This document shows, one piece after another, positions 10,419 to 22,300 of a DNA stretch of 64,000 nucleotides. Position 1 is the stretch's first letter. Each line of letters opens with the position of its first letter. The stretch spans positions 124,001 to 188,000 of the forward strand of contig JACEFZ010024489.1 of NCBI GenBank assembly GCA_014155875.1, in the 5' to 3' direction. The translations under genes were made by a program, and so were the position numbers. The DNA comes from Cepaea nemoralis. Lineage: Eukaryota > Mollusca > Gastropoda > Stylommatophora > Helicidae. The notes below the pieces were generated by a model, which had not been told where the DNA came from, did not search any database, and worked only from the letters and a program-made list of their open reading frames with translations.

Positions 10419-11564
10419 CTAACCCCTTATTGCTAGAGAACCCCTTATTGTCAGAGAACTCCTTATTGCCAGAGAACCCCTTATTGTCAGAGAACCCCTT
10501 ATTGTCAGAGAACCCCTTATTGCCAGAGAACCCCTTATTGCCATTATTGTCAGAGAACCCCTTATTGCTAGAGAATGTCTTATTGTCAGAGAACCCCTTA
10601 TTGCTAGAGAACGTCTTATTGCTAGATAATGTCTTATTGTCAGAGAACCTCTTATTGCTTGAGAATGTCTTATTGTCAGAGAACCCCTTATTGCTAGAGA
10701 ACCTCTTATTGCTAGAGAACGTCTTATTGCTAGATAATGTCTTATTGTCAGAGAACCTCTTATTGCTAGAGAATGTCTTATTGTCAGAGAACCCTTTATT
10801 GCTAGAGAACCTCTTATTGTCAGAGAACCCCTTATTGCTAGAGAACGTCTTATTGCTAGAGAACGTCTTATTGCTAGAGAATGTCTTATTATCAGAGAAC
10901 CCCTTATTGCTAGAGAACCTCTTATTGTCAGAGAACCCCTTATTGCTAGAGAACATCTTATTGCTAGAGAACGTCTTATTGTCAGAGAACCCCTTTATTG
11001 CTAGAGACCCCCTTATTTTTAGAGAACATCTTATTGTCAGAGAACCCTTATTGTCAGAGAACCCCTTATTGCTAGAGAACCCCTTATTGTCAGAGAACAT
11101 CTTATTGCTAGAGAACTCCTTATAGCTAGAGAATCCCTTATTGCTAGAGAACCCCTTATTGCTAGAGAACCCCTTATTGTCAGAGAACATCTTATAGCTA
11201 GAGAACCCCTTATTGCCAGAGAACCCCTTATTGCCAGAGAATCCCTTATTGTCAGAGAACTCCTTATTGCCAGAGAACCCCTTATTGCTAGAGAACCCCT
11301 TATTGTCAGAGAACCCCTTATAGCTAGAGAACCCCTTATTGCGAGAGAACCCCTTATAGCTAGAGAACCCCTTATTGTCAGAGAACCCCTTATAGCTAGA
11401 GAACCCCTTAATGTAAGAGAACCCCTTATAGCTAGAGAACCCCTTATAGCTAGAGAACCCCTTATTGCTAGAGAACCCCTTATTGCCAGAGAACCCCTTA
11501 TAGCTAGAGAACCCCTTATTGCCAGAGAACCCCTTATTGCCAGAGAACCCCTTATTGCCAGGCT
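10419..11564 (+). repeat. 18-bp minisatellite
   Basis: About 63 copies of CCCCTTATTGCTAGAGAA with common variants TTGTCAGAGAA, TTGCCAGAGAA and TATAGCTAGAGAA. The variants are clustered: GTCTTATTG types dominate 10570-10990 and TATAGCTAGAG types dominate 11110-11510, so expansion was local. Because 18 is divisible by three, long open frames appear on both strands; they are not genes. Confidence 0.97.
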
Positions 11565-11574
11565 CATTGAGTCT

Positions 11575-12190
11575 GTGTCTATGGCTTAGGGGTAGTGAAT
11601 AGTTTCACAAATCCCACTTCCAGGGTTCAGTCTGGAGCAGATCGTGTTGCACTGACTTTCAAAATGGTAGGAGTATCAGCTGTTAAGAGAGCAATGGCAA
11701 ACTACTTTATGTAAAATTTACTAGAAGATCACAGTCAATAAATTCTGGGGATGTTCGCAACATCCTGTAAAGCAGTGGTTCTCAACAGGTGGGGAATTAC
11801 CCCCAGGGGAGAATTTTAGGGTTTCCATGGGAAAAAATTAAGATTATTTCAAGATCGCGTTAATACAAGAACCAATTACTTGATATTGTTTTTACCTCCA
11901 TACTTTATGGTTCTGTACTTCTCACCCTTCTGAAATTTGTTTTATGACGTAAGTAGACCCGCAAATAACGTTTTATGTAGATGTCTAGGCTTGTTCTAGT
12001 ATGTGTTATTAAATTTAGCTTCCATTTTTACGTATACTGTGTATGTTGTGTGTGTGGGAAAGAATTTATAGGGAGGAAATACAAAGGAGGGGGGGGGGGG
12101 GGGGGAGATGACATTCTGAACATATGGTGAAGGGAGTGCATGGGCCAAAAAAGGTTGAGAACCACTGCTGTAAAGGATATGCAACTAACT
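11575..12190 (+). repeat. SINE family 1 copy interrupted by a hAT MITE
   Basis: The head shows box A TGGCTTAGGGGTAGTGAATAG and box B GGGTTCAGTCTGG. The body GCAATGGCAAACTACTT and GATCACAGTCAATAAATTC leads to CATCCTGTAAAG. The hAT MITE follows, and the SINE tail resumes as CTGTAAAGGATATGCAACTAAC. The MITE is therefore the younger insertion. Confidence 0.8.
11773..12167. mobile_element. hAT-type MITE with 8-bp target duplication
   Basis: 395 bp with terminal repeats CAGTGGTTCTCAAC and GTTGAGAACCACTG, flanked by CTGTAAAG on both sides (11765-11772 and 12168-12175). A G-run sits near 12089-12106. Fragments of the same element occur at 5997-6150 and 8282-8340. Confidence 0.95.
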
Positions 12191-12214
12191 TAAATCTTGT
12201 GTAAATGACAGATC

Positions 12215-12420
12215 ATATAGGTCTTTCGACACAGACATCTGAAAACAAAATGGTTATACCACTTATCACTTCAGGCAGTGGGTTATAACTAAGATACACA
12301 ATGTATGTTATTACACACACACACAAGTTTGAAAACAAAATGGTCGTACCACCTATTATTTCAGCAGTGGGTTATAATTTAGATTCTGACTGGCACTTTG
12401 CCGTCTTGTCAAATGGAGTT
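12215..12420 (+). repeat. Local direct duplication, about 105 bp
   Basis: TGAAAACAAAATGG followed by TACCAC, a TTCAG-containing stretch and GCAGTGGGTTATAA occurs twice (about 12239 and 12331). A (CA)n tract lies between the copies. Confidence 0.7.
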
Positions 12421-12929
12421 ACACCCCACCATGGCATAACGCCTGGAGTTTGTAAAATGGAGTTATACCCCTCCACAACACAACACCTGGGCAGAATTTA
12501 GAGACCATGTGTTGCCCATGCAGCATGATCCCTCTCCCAGCCCTGCTGCCTAGTTTACTCCAGAGGAAAGGTAACATCAAAAAGTTTGGAACAAGACAAG
12601 GTGCAGAAGTTGCCGGATCAGCAAAGCAATGCTCTAACTGCTCGCCTGTCGGAGCTTCCATCCTAGGCCAGTCACTGACCAAGGCTTAGGGCCTTGTCTG
12701 CCCTGCCATGACATTTAGCCGTAAGGTTGCATTTCCTCGCTTGTACCCTCTCAATTGTGCTCCTCCGCCCGAAGCCATTAGCACAATGTGAGGTGTTGGG
12801 TTTGGTGACGCCGTCCAACATTCGACACTAAAAGAAAGCAGATAGTACTGTCTACTGTCATATGGTAGCTTAGTCATATCTGACTAAGAATAAAACACAA
12901 TGCATGTTATTATTTCAGACTGCATTTGT
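12421..12929. other. Non-coding, possible SINE head on the minus strand
   Basis: On the minus strand, GAGCAGTTAGAGCATTGC near 12625-12645 resembles a tRNA box A, but no good box B follows. Otherwise nothing recognised. Confidence 0.35.
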
Positions 12930-13150
12930 ATTAAAGTTAATTGCATGTCCTTTATGGACATCGCAGTCAACCCCAGCAATTTTTAGCTGTTTGCAATTCC
13001 TGGACAAGTTTACATTCAGTAGTTTGCCATTGTTTTCTGAACGACCGGCACCCATACCATTTTATAAAACACCAGCGCAGCTTTGTTTCGAACGTGGTAT
13101 GCGGGATTACGAACTGCGCCTGTAACCCTTTTGCCACGGTCCCATTGTGA
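12930..13150 (-). repeat. SINE family 1 copy, reverse orientation
   Basis: On the minus strand it has a box-B-like ACGTTCGAAACAAAGCTGC, then AATGGCAAACTACTGAATG, GGGGTTGACTGCGATGTCC and AAAGGACATGCAATTAAC, matching the 53755 and 477 copies in the same order. Confidence 0.75.
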
Positions 13151-13552
13151 GTATAACGCAAACAATGAAAGACAATGTTTACAACCAACATGTTAGCAGC
13201 ATTATATTATATCTTTACATACATTTTTCAAGCGATACATTTTTCAGATATGTAAACCAGAATAAAGAAAAAAAACGGTACATCACATTTATCCACACAA
13301 TCTCATTATCAAATATAAGCAATTAATATTTAATCATAAATACAAGGCAACAGAATTTTCATCTAAACACGAGACTGTATCATGTCTCAGAAACTCATTT
13401 ACAAGGGGGCTTCAAATAAAAACATTAAAAGTGTGATAGAAATTACAATAACCATGTAACCCATCAATATTGTAGTTAAGGGTGTCAAGAGTGTTAAGCA
13501 TGTAACATCACAGTGCAGATGAACACAGTGACGTCATAAGGACAGTTTAAAG

Positions 13553-13750
13553 ATGGCCGCCCCACTTGTGACATGCACCAAAGAGGAGCAGTGTTCTATT
13601 ATCCATGTTTTGATCAGTGAAGGGGTGAAACCTACAGAAATTCATCGGTGAATGAAAGTCAAGTATGGTGATGCATGCCTGTCAGTTCAGCAAGTGTATG
13701 AGTGGAGTAGAAAGTTTCAAAACGGCTTGACTTCTGCGATAGACTGTTCA
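13553..13750 (+). pseudogene. Mariner transposase N-terminal relic
   Basis: From ATG at 13553 the frame reads MAAPLVTCTKEEQCS, then HVLISEGVKPTEIHR, an in-frame TGA, then MKVKYGDACLSVQQVYEW and SRKFQNGLTSA, then TGA. The spacing E/G-KPTEIHRR...YG...VY.W.RKF is that of the paired HTH DNA-binding region of mariner transposases. The DDE catalytic domain is absent. Confidence 0.75.
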
Positions 13751-13867
13751 TGACCAGGTCAGGCACACAAGTAGTGACCCAAGAGCATTTTTTTTCTATA
13801 GGAATTCAAGTACTCTATCGGTGCTGGAGGACTTTCATTGCATGCAGTGGTTTTTCTTTTCATTTTT

Positions 13868-14035
13868 TTTTTGCATTCACTCGCTTTTGAACTCATAGTC
13901 CATACACACTATTTATAGTAGTCATGGACTGAATTTTGCGTGTGGATTAGCTTTCCCAATTAACAGTGTCCCATCAGGCGAACCCACTCCGACTTCAGAG
14001 GTAGAATGCAGTGGTGACTACATCGAAAAATAATA
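13868..14035 (+). repeat. Interspersed repeat shared with 34486-34675
   Basis: Both places contain ATACACACTATTT, GACTGAATTTTGCGTGTGG, ATTAGCTT, TTAACAGTGT, CCATCAGGC and AACCCACTC in the same order. It is part of a dispersed non-coding element of unknown class. Confidence 0.75.
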
Positions 14036-14113
14036 CATTTGTTCTGTACTCTTTTAGAATATCCACCCCAAAAAAAACACACATGTAAGGTTTTCAGTTC
14101 AAGCCCCCTTATA

Positions 14114-14689
14114 CTTTGGCCACATTAACTGTCACAATGATTTAGAAAAAACAATAATACAAGGCATGATTCTTGGTAGAAGAGGCAGGGACACTAAAGA
14201 CCCTAGGAGTGAAAAAAGCATGAAGTTGGGAAACTGAAGGATTGAAGATCTTTCCTGCGTCTATTTTAAAATACAAGTTTCTAATGCTAAAATGCCCTTA
14301 AAATATTGATTGATTTCAAGGACAATCTTCATCGCATTATGAAACTATTCGCTAGAGATCCACTAAATCACCCTAGGTATACAATACCACACTAGCCATA
14401 CATTTACTGCTTCTCACTGGTTCAGTGCGTGAACTTCGCAGCACCGGTAAGGCTCCCAGTGTGTATACCCGAAACTGTATACTATAAATATTCTGCTGGC
14501 GAGCAGGTTTTCCAGTTTTAAATTTATACTAGCCTTTACTCTTCACACTTTAAAATCTTGAACACAACCAGAAAAACAGTAAACTGGCATATTTTTCTCA
14601 TGTATTTAATTGGTTATCAATCTTGTATCCCTTGAGTCAGCAAAGAAACCTACTTACATGCCATGCTGCGTATTTTGCGTATGGCAACA
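14114..14689. other. Intergenic, nothing recognised
   Basis: AT-rich sequence with no gene or repeat that I can name. Confidence 0.5.
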
Positions 14690-14902
14690 GCCGCATAACT
14701 TTATAGCCCAACCACATAACTTTATAGCCCAACCACATAACTTTATAGCCCAACCACATAACTTTATAGCCCAACCACATAACTTTATAGCCCAACCACA
14801 TAACTTTATAGCCCAACCACATAACTTTATAGCCCAACACATAACTTTATAGCCCAACCACATAACTTTATAGCCCAACCACATAACTTTATAGCCCAAC
14901 CG
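14690..14902 (+). repeat. 21-bp minisatellite
   Basis: About ten copies of CCACATAACTTTATAGCCCAA. One copy has lost a base near 14837, which shifts register. Confidence 0.96.
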
Positions 14903-15414
14903 CCATTCGATGAATGATGTGGTCGTTATAGCGCTGGCCACCTTTACTTCCTATGACAAGTCTTGGTACCCATTCCAGACTGGGTTGAGCTGGAAGCCCA
15001 TATAAATTTCAGATATCAGCCTTCATGGGGATTCAAAATCATGACCTCCGTGTCGTCTGTGACTTTTAAAGATGTGTCATATAAACTGAACTTCCTGCCA
15101 TGTTGTACATTTTCCCTTAAAGATGTGTCATAAACTGAACATCCTGCCATAGTGTACATTTTACCTTAAAGACGTGTCATAAACTGAACATCTTGCCATG
15201 GTGTACATTTTCCCTTAAAGATGTGTTATAAACTGAACATCTTGCCATGGTGTACATTTTACCTTAAAGATGTGTTATAAACTGAACATCCTGCCATGGT
15301 GTACATTTTCCCTTAAAGATGTGTCATAAACTGAACATCCTGCCATGGTGTACATTTTCCCTTAAAGATGTGTCATAAACTGAACATCTTGCCATGGTGT
15401 ACATTTTCCCTTAA

Positions 15415-16102
15415 CCCTTTACAAGGCGTAGCGTCTTTTACCGGCCGGTCTCTAAATACGAGCGTAACGGCCGATACTATTATGCATTGTAAAAACGCGA
15501 TCTCTCGGCTTTCCGACACTTCCGTCGGCTACTTTCACTTTCGCCCATAGCTTGACAACGTGGCCGCCATTTGTAAACGCGCTACAATGACTTTGAACGG
15601 ACTTTTACGGACTTGTTTTGATAGTTTTCGGGAGTTTTACGCTGTTTTTCAAAATGGATTTCGGCGATTCTTCAAGTGATAGCCGAGATTTCGCTCTGTT
15701 CAATTTAAATGACATTAAAGGGCACGAAGTTGATTATTAATCGGAGCTAGATATCAGTGCAAAGCGTTACTTTGCATTAGCAGTCGTGAGTCGGACTTTA
15801 AAGTAAGTGATTATGATTCTGAAAATGTGTTTGTAAATTGCTGTATAGATGACGGAAAATCACAAACAACATGCCGTATTTCGTAAATATTTGTGTTCAT
15901 ATATGGATTACCGGCAACAATCACGTGAGTAACATATTCTGCATGCTTTTCCCTTCATTGTGTTGTTTATTTAACTAAAATCGGTTGACTAACACCTTGT
16001 TTGTGATGATTTTTACTAACGCGACCCGAAATTTTTACAGAACCTGAAAAAATCTTGCCCGTTCAGGGCTACAAAACGGACAAGCGTCTGCCCTGTAAAG
16101 GG
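15415..16102 (+). mobile_element. piggyBac element remnant at a satellite TTAA
   Basis: 688 bp begins CCCTTTACAAGGCG and ends with the inverse CTGCCCTGTAAAGGG. TTAA flanks it at 15411-15414 and 16103-16106, the signature of piggyBac. Removing it restores a continuous 49-bp array. GC content and CpG frequency are higher than in the satellite. It keeps only the start of a transposase (15654 onward) and not the DDE core, so it is an internally deleted, non-autonomous copy. Confidence 0.9.
15654..15806 (+). pseudogene. piggyBac transposase N-terminal relic
   Basis: ATG at 15654 opens MDFGDSSSDSRDFALF, followed by an acidic stretch ending in a stop (TAA near 15740), then SELDISAKRYFALAVVS. Short acidic, Ser-rich N-termini are typical of piggyBac transposases. 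The assignment rests mainly on the flanking TIR and TTAA evidence. Confidence 0.5.
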
Positions 16103-17449
16103 TTAAAGATGTGTCATAAACTGAACATCTTGCCATGGTGTACATTTTCCCTTAAAGATGTGTCATAAACTGAACATCTTGCCATGGTGTACATTTTCCC
16201 TTAAAGATGTGTCATAAACTGAACATCCTGCCATGGTGTACATTTTACCTTAAAGATGTGTCATAAACTGAACATCCTGCCATGGTGTACATTTTACCTT
16301 AAAGATGTGTTATAAACTGAACATCCTGCCATGGTGTACATTTTACCTTAAAGATGGGTTATAAACTGAACATCCTGCCATGGTGTACATTTTCCCTTAA
16401 AGATGGGTTATAAACTGAACATCCTGCCATGGTGTACATTTTACCTTAAAGATGGGTTATAAACTGAACATCCTGCCATGGTGTACATTTTCCCTTAAAG
16501 ATGTGTCATAAACTGAACATCTTGCCATGGTGTACATTTTCCCTTAAAGATGGGTTATAAACTGAACATCCTGCCATGGTGTACATTTTCCCTTAAAGAT
16601 GGGTTATAAACTGAACATCCTGCCATGGTGTACATTTTCCCTTAAAGATGGGGTATAAACTGAACATCCTGCCATGGTGTACATTTTCCCTTAAAGATGG
16701 GTTATAAACTGAACACCCTGCCATGGTGTACATTTTCCCTTAAAGATGTGTCATAAACTGAACATCTTGCCATGGTGTACATTTTCCCTTAAAGATGTGT
16801 CATAAACTGAACATCTTGCCATGGTGTACATTTTCCCTTAAAGATGGGTTATAAACTGAACATCCTGCCACAGTGTACATTTTCCCTTAAAGATGTGTCA
16901 CAAACTGAACATCTTGCCATGGTGTACATTTTCCCTTAAAGATGTGTCATAAACTGAACATCTTGCCATGGTGTACATTTTCCCTTAAAGATGTGTCATA
17001 AACTGAACATCCTGCCATGGTGTACATTTTCCCTTAAAGATGGGTTATAAACTGAACATCCTGCCATGGTGTACATTTTCCCTTAAAGATGGGTTATAAA
17101 CTGAACATCCTGCCATGGTGTACATTTTCCCTTAAAGATGTGTCATAAACTGAACATCTTGCCATGGTGTACATTTTCCCTTAAAGATGTGTCATAAACT
17201 GAACATCTTGCCATGGTGTACATTTTCCCTTAAAGATGGGTTATAAACTGAACATCCTGCCACGGTGTACATTTTCCCTTAAAGATGTGTCACAAACTGA
17301 ACATCCTGTCATGGTGTACATTTTCCCTTAAAGATGTGTCATAACTGAAAATCCTGTGATAGTTTACATTTCAAATAGTATTGTTGTCCAGTTGTTTTCA
17401 TTCCTCCGGAATTGACACAAATGAATTTCTATGAATAATTTCACAAGAG

Positions 17450-17545
17450 TTTGGCAGCACGTTAGCCAGCAGGCCTGCCTGCTGGCCGGTGCTCATGTAT
17501 TCAAATCCCCATTGAAGCAGGGGATTTATCTTTTAAGGTTAACCC
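17450..17545 (+). repeat. tRNA-like SINE head fragment
   Basis: GGCAGCACGTTAGCCAGCAG followed about 30 bp later by TATTCAAATCCCC (box-B-like). It is not a full tRNA cloverleaf. Confidence 0.45.
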
Positions 17546-17581
17546 CACACAATAACTGCCCATTAAGTTATCTAAAATAGT

Positions 17582-17917
17582 GGGACGCAGAGGTGTTTCC
17601 AAGGCACCAGGGCCGGGTTATATACTGGCCAAGACCTATTGACGCGTCCTCGTCGAGCGTCGTGGGCAACAGGTCCCTTCGGGGTCCTGGCTGAAGTCAA
17701 TAGGATCGCCGATTCCTCCGAAGTCGGAGAGTGTCTGCCTGTATGGCGAGGAACCACCAGTCTGCGCACCAATAAGCCAGACATGGGACAACGGATACTC
17801 ACGCAAACCTCAGGTCCTGTATGACATCACACTGATGTTGGACAACGGATGCCTTCATCCGACATACAGGGCTTTGCGTTGGAGCTCAAGCCAACGAACA
17901 CAAGCAAGCAAGCAAGC
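17582..17917 (+). repeat. Retroposon family R2 with (CAAG)n tail
   Basis: 336 bp beginning GGGACGCAGAGGTGTTTCC and ending in CAAGCAAGCAAGCAAGC, flanked by the 12-bp duplication ATCTAAAATAGT (17570-17581 and 17918-17929). A second copy on the minus strand is at 48310-48638. The simple-repeat tail and variable target duplication show LINE-type mobilisation. Both copies keep long open frames (for example TSLRTNKPDMGQR), so it might be the 3' end of a LINE rather than a SINE. Confidence 0.85.
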
Positions 17918-17998
17918 ATCTAAAATAGTCTTCACCTTTATATTTTTCTGATGGGACTATTGGACATCATCATCTTCAAGTGCCTTACCAACTGGCAC

Positions 17999-18165
17999 AG
18001 GGGATCATGCCTGGCAAGGGAGATCGTGCCTGGCACGGGACATCATGTCTGGCAAGGGAGATCGTGCCTGGCACGGGAGATCATGCCTGGCACGGGAGAT
18101 CGTGCCTGGCACGGGAGATCGTGCCTGGCACGGGAGATCGTGCCTGGCACGACAGATCATGCTTA
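17999..18165 (+). repeat. 19-bp minisatellite
   Basis: About nine copies of TGCCTGGCACGGGAGATCG, the first few with AAGGGAGATC or ACATCATG variants. Confidence 0.93.
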
Positions 18166-18429
18166 TTCACATCTCGCAATATGCAGTAGAATTCAGGTTG
18201 TAGGACAGAAGGAGAAAATAGCTTTACAATATCACATTTCCCAAAAACAACTGCTCATTGAGCAGAAGGAACAAGAAAATAATGTTTCCAGCCCCAGAAG
18301 ATTTTGCAGCAGACGTCCATGAAGGACATTAAGCACAAAGGAAAAAAGCACGAGTATATTACTTTCAAAGACGCAGCATAAAAAAAAAAGTCCAGAAGCA
18401 AGAATGTGCTGCTGCATCTATAATGTGCT

Positions 18430-18560
18430 ATGGCATCACATTTTGTAGGCCAGAATGCATGGAGATGGCCAGCATGGAGAGGCAAATTCAGGAATTAAAC
18501 CCTGGTGTAACCGCGCCCATGCTATTGTCAGCACAACTTTCTAACTGTTACATAAACCAA
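18430..18560 (-). repeat. tRNA-like SINE fragment
   Basis: On the minus strand a box-A-like GTTAGAAAGTTGTGCTGAC is followed by GGTTTAATTCC (box-B-like). No tail or target duplication was found. Confidence 0.45.
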
Positions 18561-18766
18561 CCTGCTAAAGAGGCATCATATATACATATTTGTTAAAATA
18601 ACTAACCAGATTTCTATAGTATGCTCAGACCAAACACTGAAGATTTAAAAAAAAAACACCACACAATGCTTCATGCATTCAGACAATAGGTAATCATACA
18701 AAGTGAATTGTTTGGGACAGGAGTTTAGTTTCACATGATGTTCTAAATGATGCAACAACTTGCGGG

Positions 18767-18906
18767 TCAAAGGTGACTTTGGCTCAGGTAGTCATGGAAT
18801 CTTCCTAGGTACTTCTTGGTTGTCTCGTAGGCTAAAAATAAGGCACCTGTAGCCGGGAATGTTCTGATAACTGTTGGCCCCAGTCCTGCATACAGTGCTT
18901 TTACAC
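18767..18906 (-). CDS. SLC25A15: SLC25A15-like exon 6 (C-terminus)
   Basis: After the acceptor GTACTCCAG the exon completes a Gly codon and reads [20 protein letters not shown], then [18 protein letters not shown] and YLSQSHL, then TGA. It supplies transmembrane helix 6 and contact residue R297. Confidence 0.92.
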
Positions 18907-19293
18907 CTGGAGTACACAAAGTTAGCAGTGAATAAAGGTACATTAGTTCTCAAATATATACGTGTAGATAGAATTTACACTTTCACAGTACATAGTAGGG
19001 AAAAATATAACAATGATAATAAATAATACTTTTACCACTTTCACAATAAACAAAATATAATGTTAATGATAAGAATAAAGATTTACCACTTTCATTATGA
19101 ACAATGGGGAAAATCTAATGTTAATGATATGAATAATACATTTATCACTTTTGCAATGAACAAGTATAATGTTAATGATGTAAATAATACATTTACTTCT
19201 TTCACAATGAACAAAATATATGTTATTGATATTTATAAAAAAATATGAATGACTAATTTAACAATGAACAAAATATATGCTGTGATATGGGCT

Positions 19294-19325
<32 letters not shown>

Positions 19326-22300
19326 GAAGAGAGAGAACATGAGCATGACTAATGAACACGGGGGAAAATATATTGCTAATGATATAAATAACATGAGATT
19401 TACTATTCTTACAACAAACAAAGGGAAGAATATATTGTTAATAATATGAGGGCTATTCCAAAATCAACTGCTGATTGGCTGGAAAAATAAACCAGTTGCT
19501 ATAGCGATGCCGTTCATTGCTTGCATCATTAAGTAGTCTTTTAGCTCATTACACATCAACTTACAGTCACATTAGTTCAGTGGTTCACGAATTGCAAATG
19601 GATAAATATGGACACTGATATTGCCTTTCCTGCCAGCTGTGAAATTCATGGTTCAATTCGTGTTCTTCAAGCAGAAGGTAAAAATACAGCCGAGATTTAT
19701 CGCCGATTGTGTCGTGTATGGTGATAATGTTACGAGTGACAGTTATGTGAGGGATTGGTGCAGGAAATTCAGAGATGAGCACAAAGATGTGAATGATAAA
19801 GGTGGACAAGGACGACATGCATGTGTAACAAATGAGCTCATTCAGAAAGTTGACCAAGTCATAGTGGAAAAGCACCGTTTCACAATTTCAAATCTTTGTA
19901 CAGAATTTCCACAGATTTCTAGGACTAGTCTGTTTTGAATTGTCACAGAGAGGTTAGGTTACCACAAATTCTGTTCACAATGGGTACCAAAACAACTCAC
20001 TGATGTTCATGAAGCTCAAAGAATGGGCCCAGCTTTGACGTTCGTTCTGCGCTATTGGGAAGAGGGAGATGCATGTCTCGACAGAATAGTGACATGGACG
20101 AGACATGTGTTCACTTCGGGAATGCAGAGACGAAGGAGCAGTCAAAACAGTGGATGCATACTCATTCGCCAAACAAGCCCAAAAAATTCAAGCAAACATT
20201 TTCACAACAAATTTTGTTGATGAAATTCATTACACTAGGGGTTCCAAATGTTGCTGTATGTAGCCGGGGCGCAGTGTTGGGGTGAGCGCACAACATTGCT
20301 TAAATACCCCAGTGGCTCGTGAATACATAACCTATACAGCAAAAGTCCAACTCCTGGCCTTCATGTGGCGGAACTGTTTCTACTAACAGAAGAAGGGGCG
20401 ACGGCGAGTAACTGGCGCCGGAAAATAACCAGTGTGCTCTAGATGTGTATACACATACATGCATGTGTACACATCTAAACTCGAGTGAGACCACAGTCTG
20501 CTCTAGCAAAGGAAAGGTGCTGAAGACGGAGGCAACCAGCCAGGAGGCGCACCACAGAAATCAGGATGCCACGCAATTACGCAAAATGGAATATGTCGAC
20601 TACTGCTAAAAGTTATGGTGCTCGCCCTGCTTTGGACCCCCAGGCAGGTGCAGTGCCGGGCCCTATGTCTCAAAAGGGTCCAACCCCTACTTACTGAAGG
20701 TCCTTCCCAGATGTCCTGTGGAGCCAGGGGACATGAGAATAGAACGGCTGGCCATACTAACAAAGACTTAAAATAATGCACTGGAATGCGGAGAGAGTCA
20801 GCAACAAAAAAATAGAATTAGAAACCATCCTGGACCAAGAAAAAGTAAGCATATGTTGCTTGCAAGAAACTCACCTCAACGAAAATATAGCCTTCAAAAT
20901 CAGAGGCTACCAGTATTAACAATCTGACCGAAAGGACAGGCGAAAAGATGGGATACTTACCCTTGTAAAAAATAACATCACTGCTTCCCAAATCGAAGTC
21001 TATATGGAAGGGGCTGAGTATCAGACACTTAAACTTAAACAGGCTATACAGACCTACATCTGATCAATTACTACAGTCCAAGTGACCGCCCACAGGCACT
21101 GGACACACTACCATTAACAGAAAAAATGATTGTGTGTGGCGATTTCAACAGCCACTCGCAGAGTTGGGGCTATGATCACATGGACCAGAGAGGAGAGAGA
21201 CTGGAAGACTGGCAGGATGAGAATAGATTCATCTTGGTTAACAAGCCGTCCGACCCACATACTTTCTACTCGAGATCATGGCACTCTACAACTACACCTG
21301 ACCTGGCTTTTCATTCACCAGACCTGGAGTGGAACATTACACAAATTGTTGGGAAACAACTTGGTGGCAGCGACCATCGGCCAGTCTTTCTAACTGTAGA
21401 AAATGAGCTTTAAGTGAAAGCAGCACCCTCTCGAGGTGGAACTACAAGAAAAGCAGACTAGGCAATGTCCAGGTATCGCACCAGCTTACTGGTTAGAAAC
21501 CTGAACACTGAGAAAGACATAAATAAAGTAGTTGAAGAGTTTGGGAAATGCATACTACAGGCAGCGCGAGAAACAGTACCAAGAGGAGCCCATAAACAAT
21601 ATAAACCCTACTGGAGTAGTGAACTGGAACAGTTGCATAATGATTGGAAGTATGTAGAAAGCAAGCAGAGGCCACACCCAGCCAAGAGCACCACAATAAA
21701 TTCCAGCATGCAAAAGCCAAATTTCAAAGGGCCAAGCTGCAGGCTAGACGGAAAAGCTGGCAGGAAAAACAGAGTCTCTGAACTTTGAAAGAGACACAAG
21801 GAAATTGTGGAAGCTAATAAAACAACTTAACTGATGAGGGCACAGGGAGAAACTCAAAAATTGCACTACATAAAGATGGAAACATCTTAACAAGAAAGCA
21901 AGCAGCTGACCATTTTGCGGACTCATTCGCACAAGATAACAATATCAAAATTAGTCCAGAGAAACAACAAGAGATTCGAGAGAACTGCAACATACAGGAC
22001 AGAAGGAAATAGTACATGAGGTTCTGGAGGCACCCATCACAATCAGCGAACTGGAGCTAGCCATATCAAAACTGAAAATGAGAAAGTCACCAGGAGCTGA
22101 TGGTATCTCCAATGAAATGATCAGGAACCTAGAACAGAGGCCAAAGCAAAGCTGTTGCAGATCTTCAATAACAGCTGGACCTTAGGCAGTGTTCCACAAG
22201 CCTGGAGAGAAGCAATCATGGATCCCCTCCTAAAATCAGGGAAAGATGGTTCCATTGCCTCTAGCTACAGACCAATTAGCCTCACCAGCTGTCTCTGCAA

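Larger units (their letters stand above)
13402..14111. mobile_element. Second mariner-like element (internally rearranged)
   Basis: 710 bp with inverted ends CAAGGGGGCTTCAAATAAAA and, at the right in reverse complement, TAAGGGGGCTTGAACTGAAA. The dinucleotide TA stands on each side (13400-13401 and 14112-14113), as for Tc1/mariner. It encodes only the N-terminal part of a transposase. The right half holds an interspersed repeat also seen at 34486-34675. Confidence 0.8.
15060..17345 (+). repeat. 49-bp satellite, two blocks split by piggyBac
   Basis: A 49-bp unit (AGATGTGTCATAAACTGAAC, then ATCCTGCCATGGTGTACATT, then TTCCCTTAA) occupies about 15063-15414 and 16103-17345, roughly 32 copies. Sub-variants (GGGTTATAAAC against GTGTCATAAAC; ATCTTG against ATCCTG) occur in runs. 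Every unit boundary contains TTAA. Confidence 0.96.

Noticed and set aside
10295..11567. Open frames of 176-286 codons on both strands
   Set aside because: An artefact of an 18-bp minisatellite, open in several frames at once.
15060..17345. CRISPR-like regular array
   Set aside because: Units are contiguous 49-bp tandem repeats with no unique spacers, in an animal genome.
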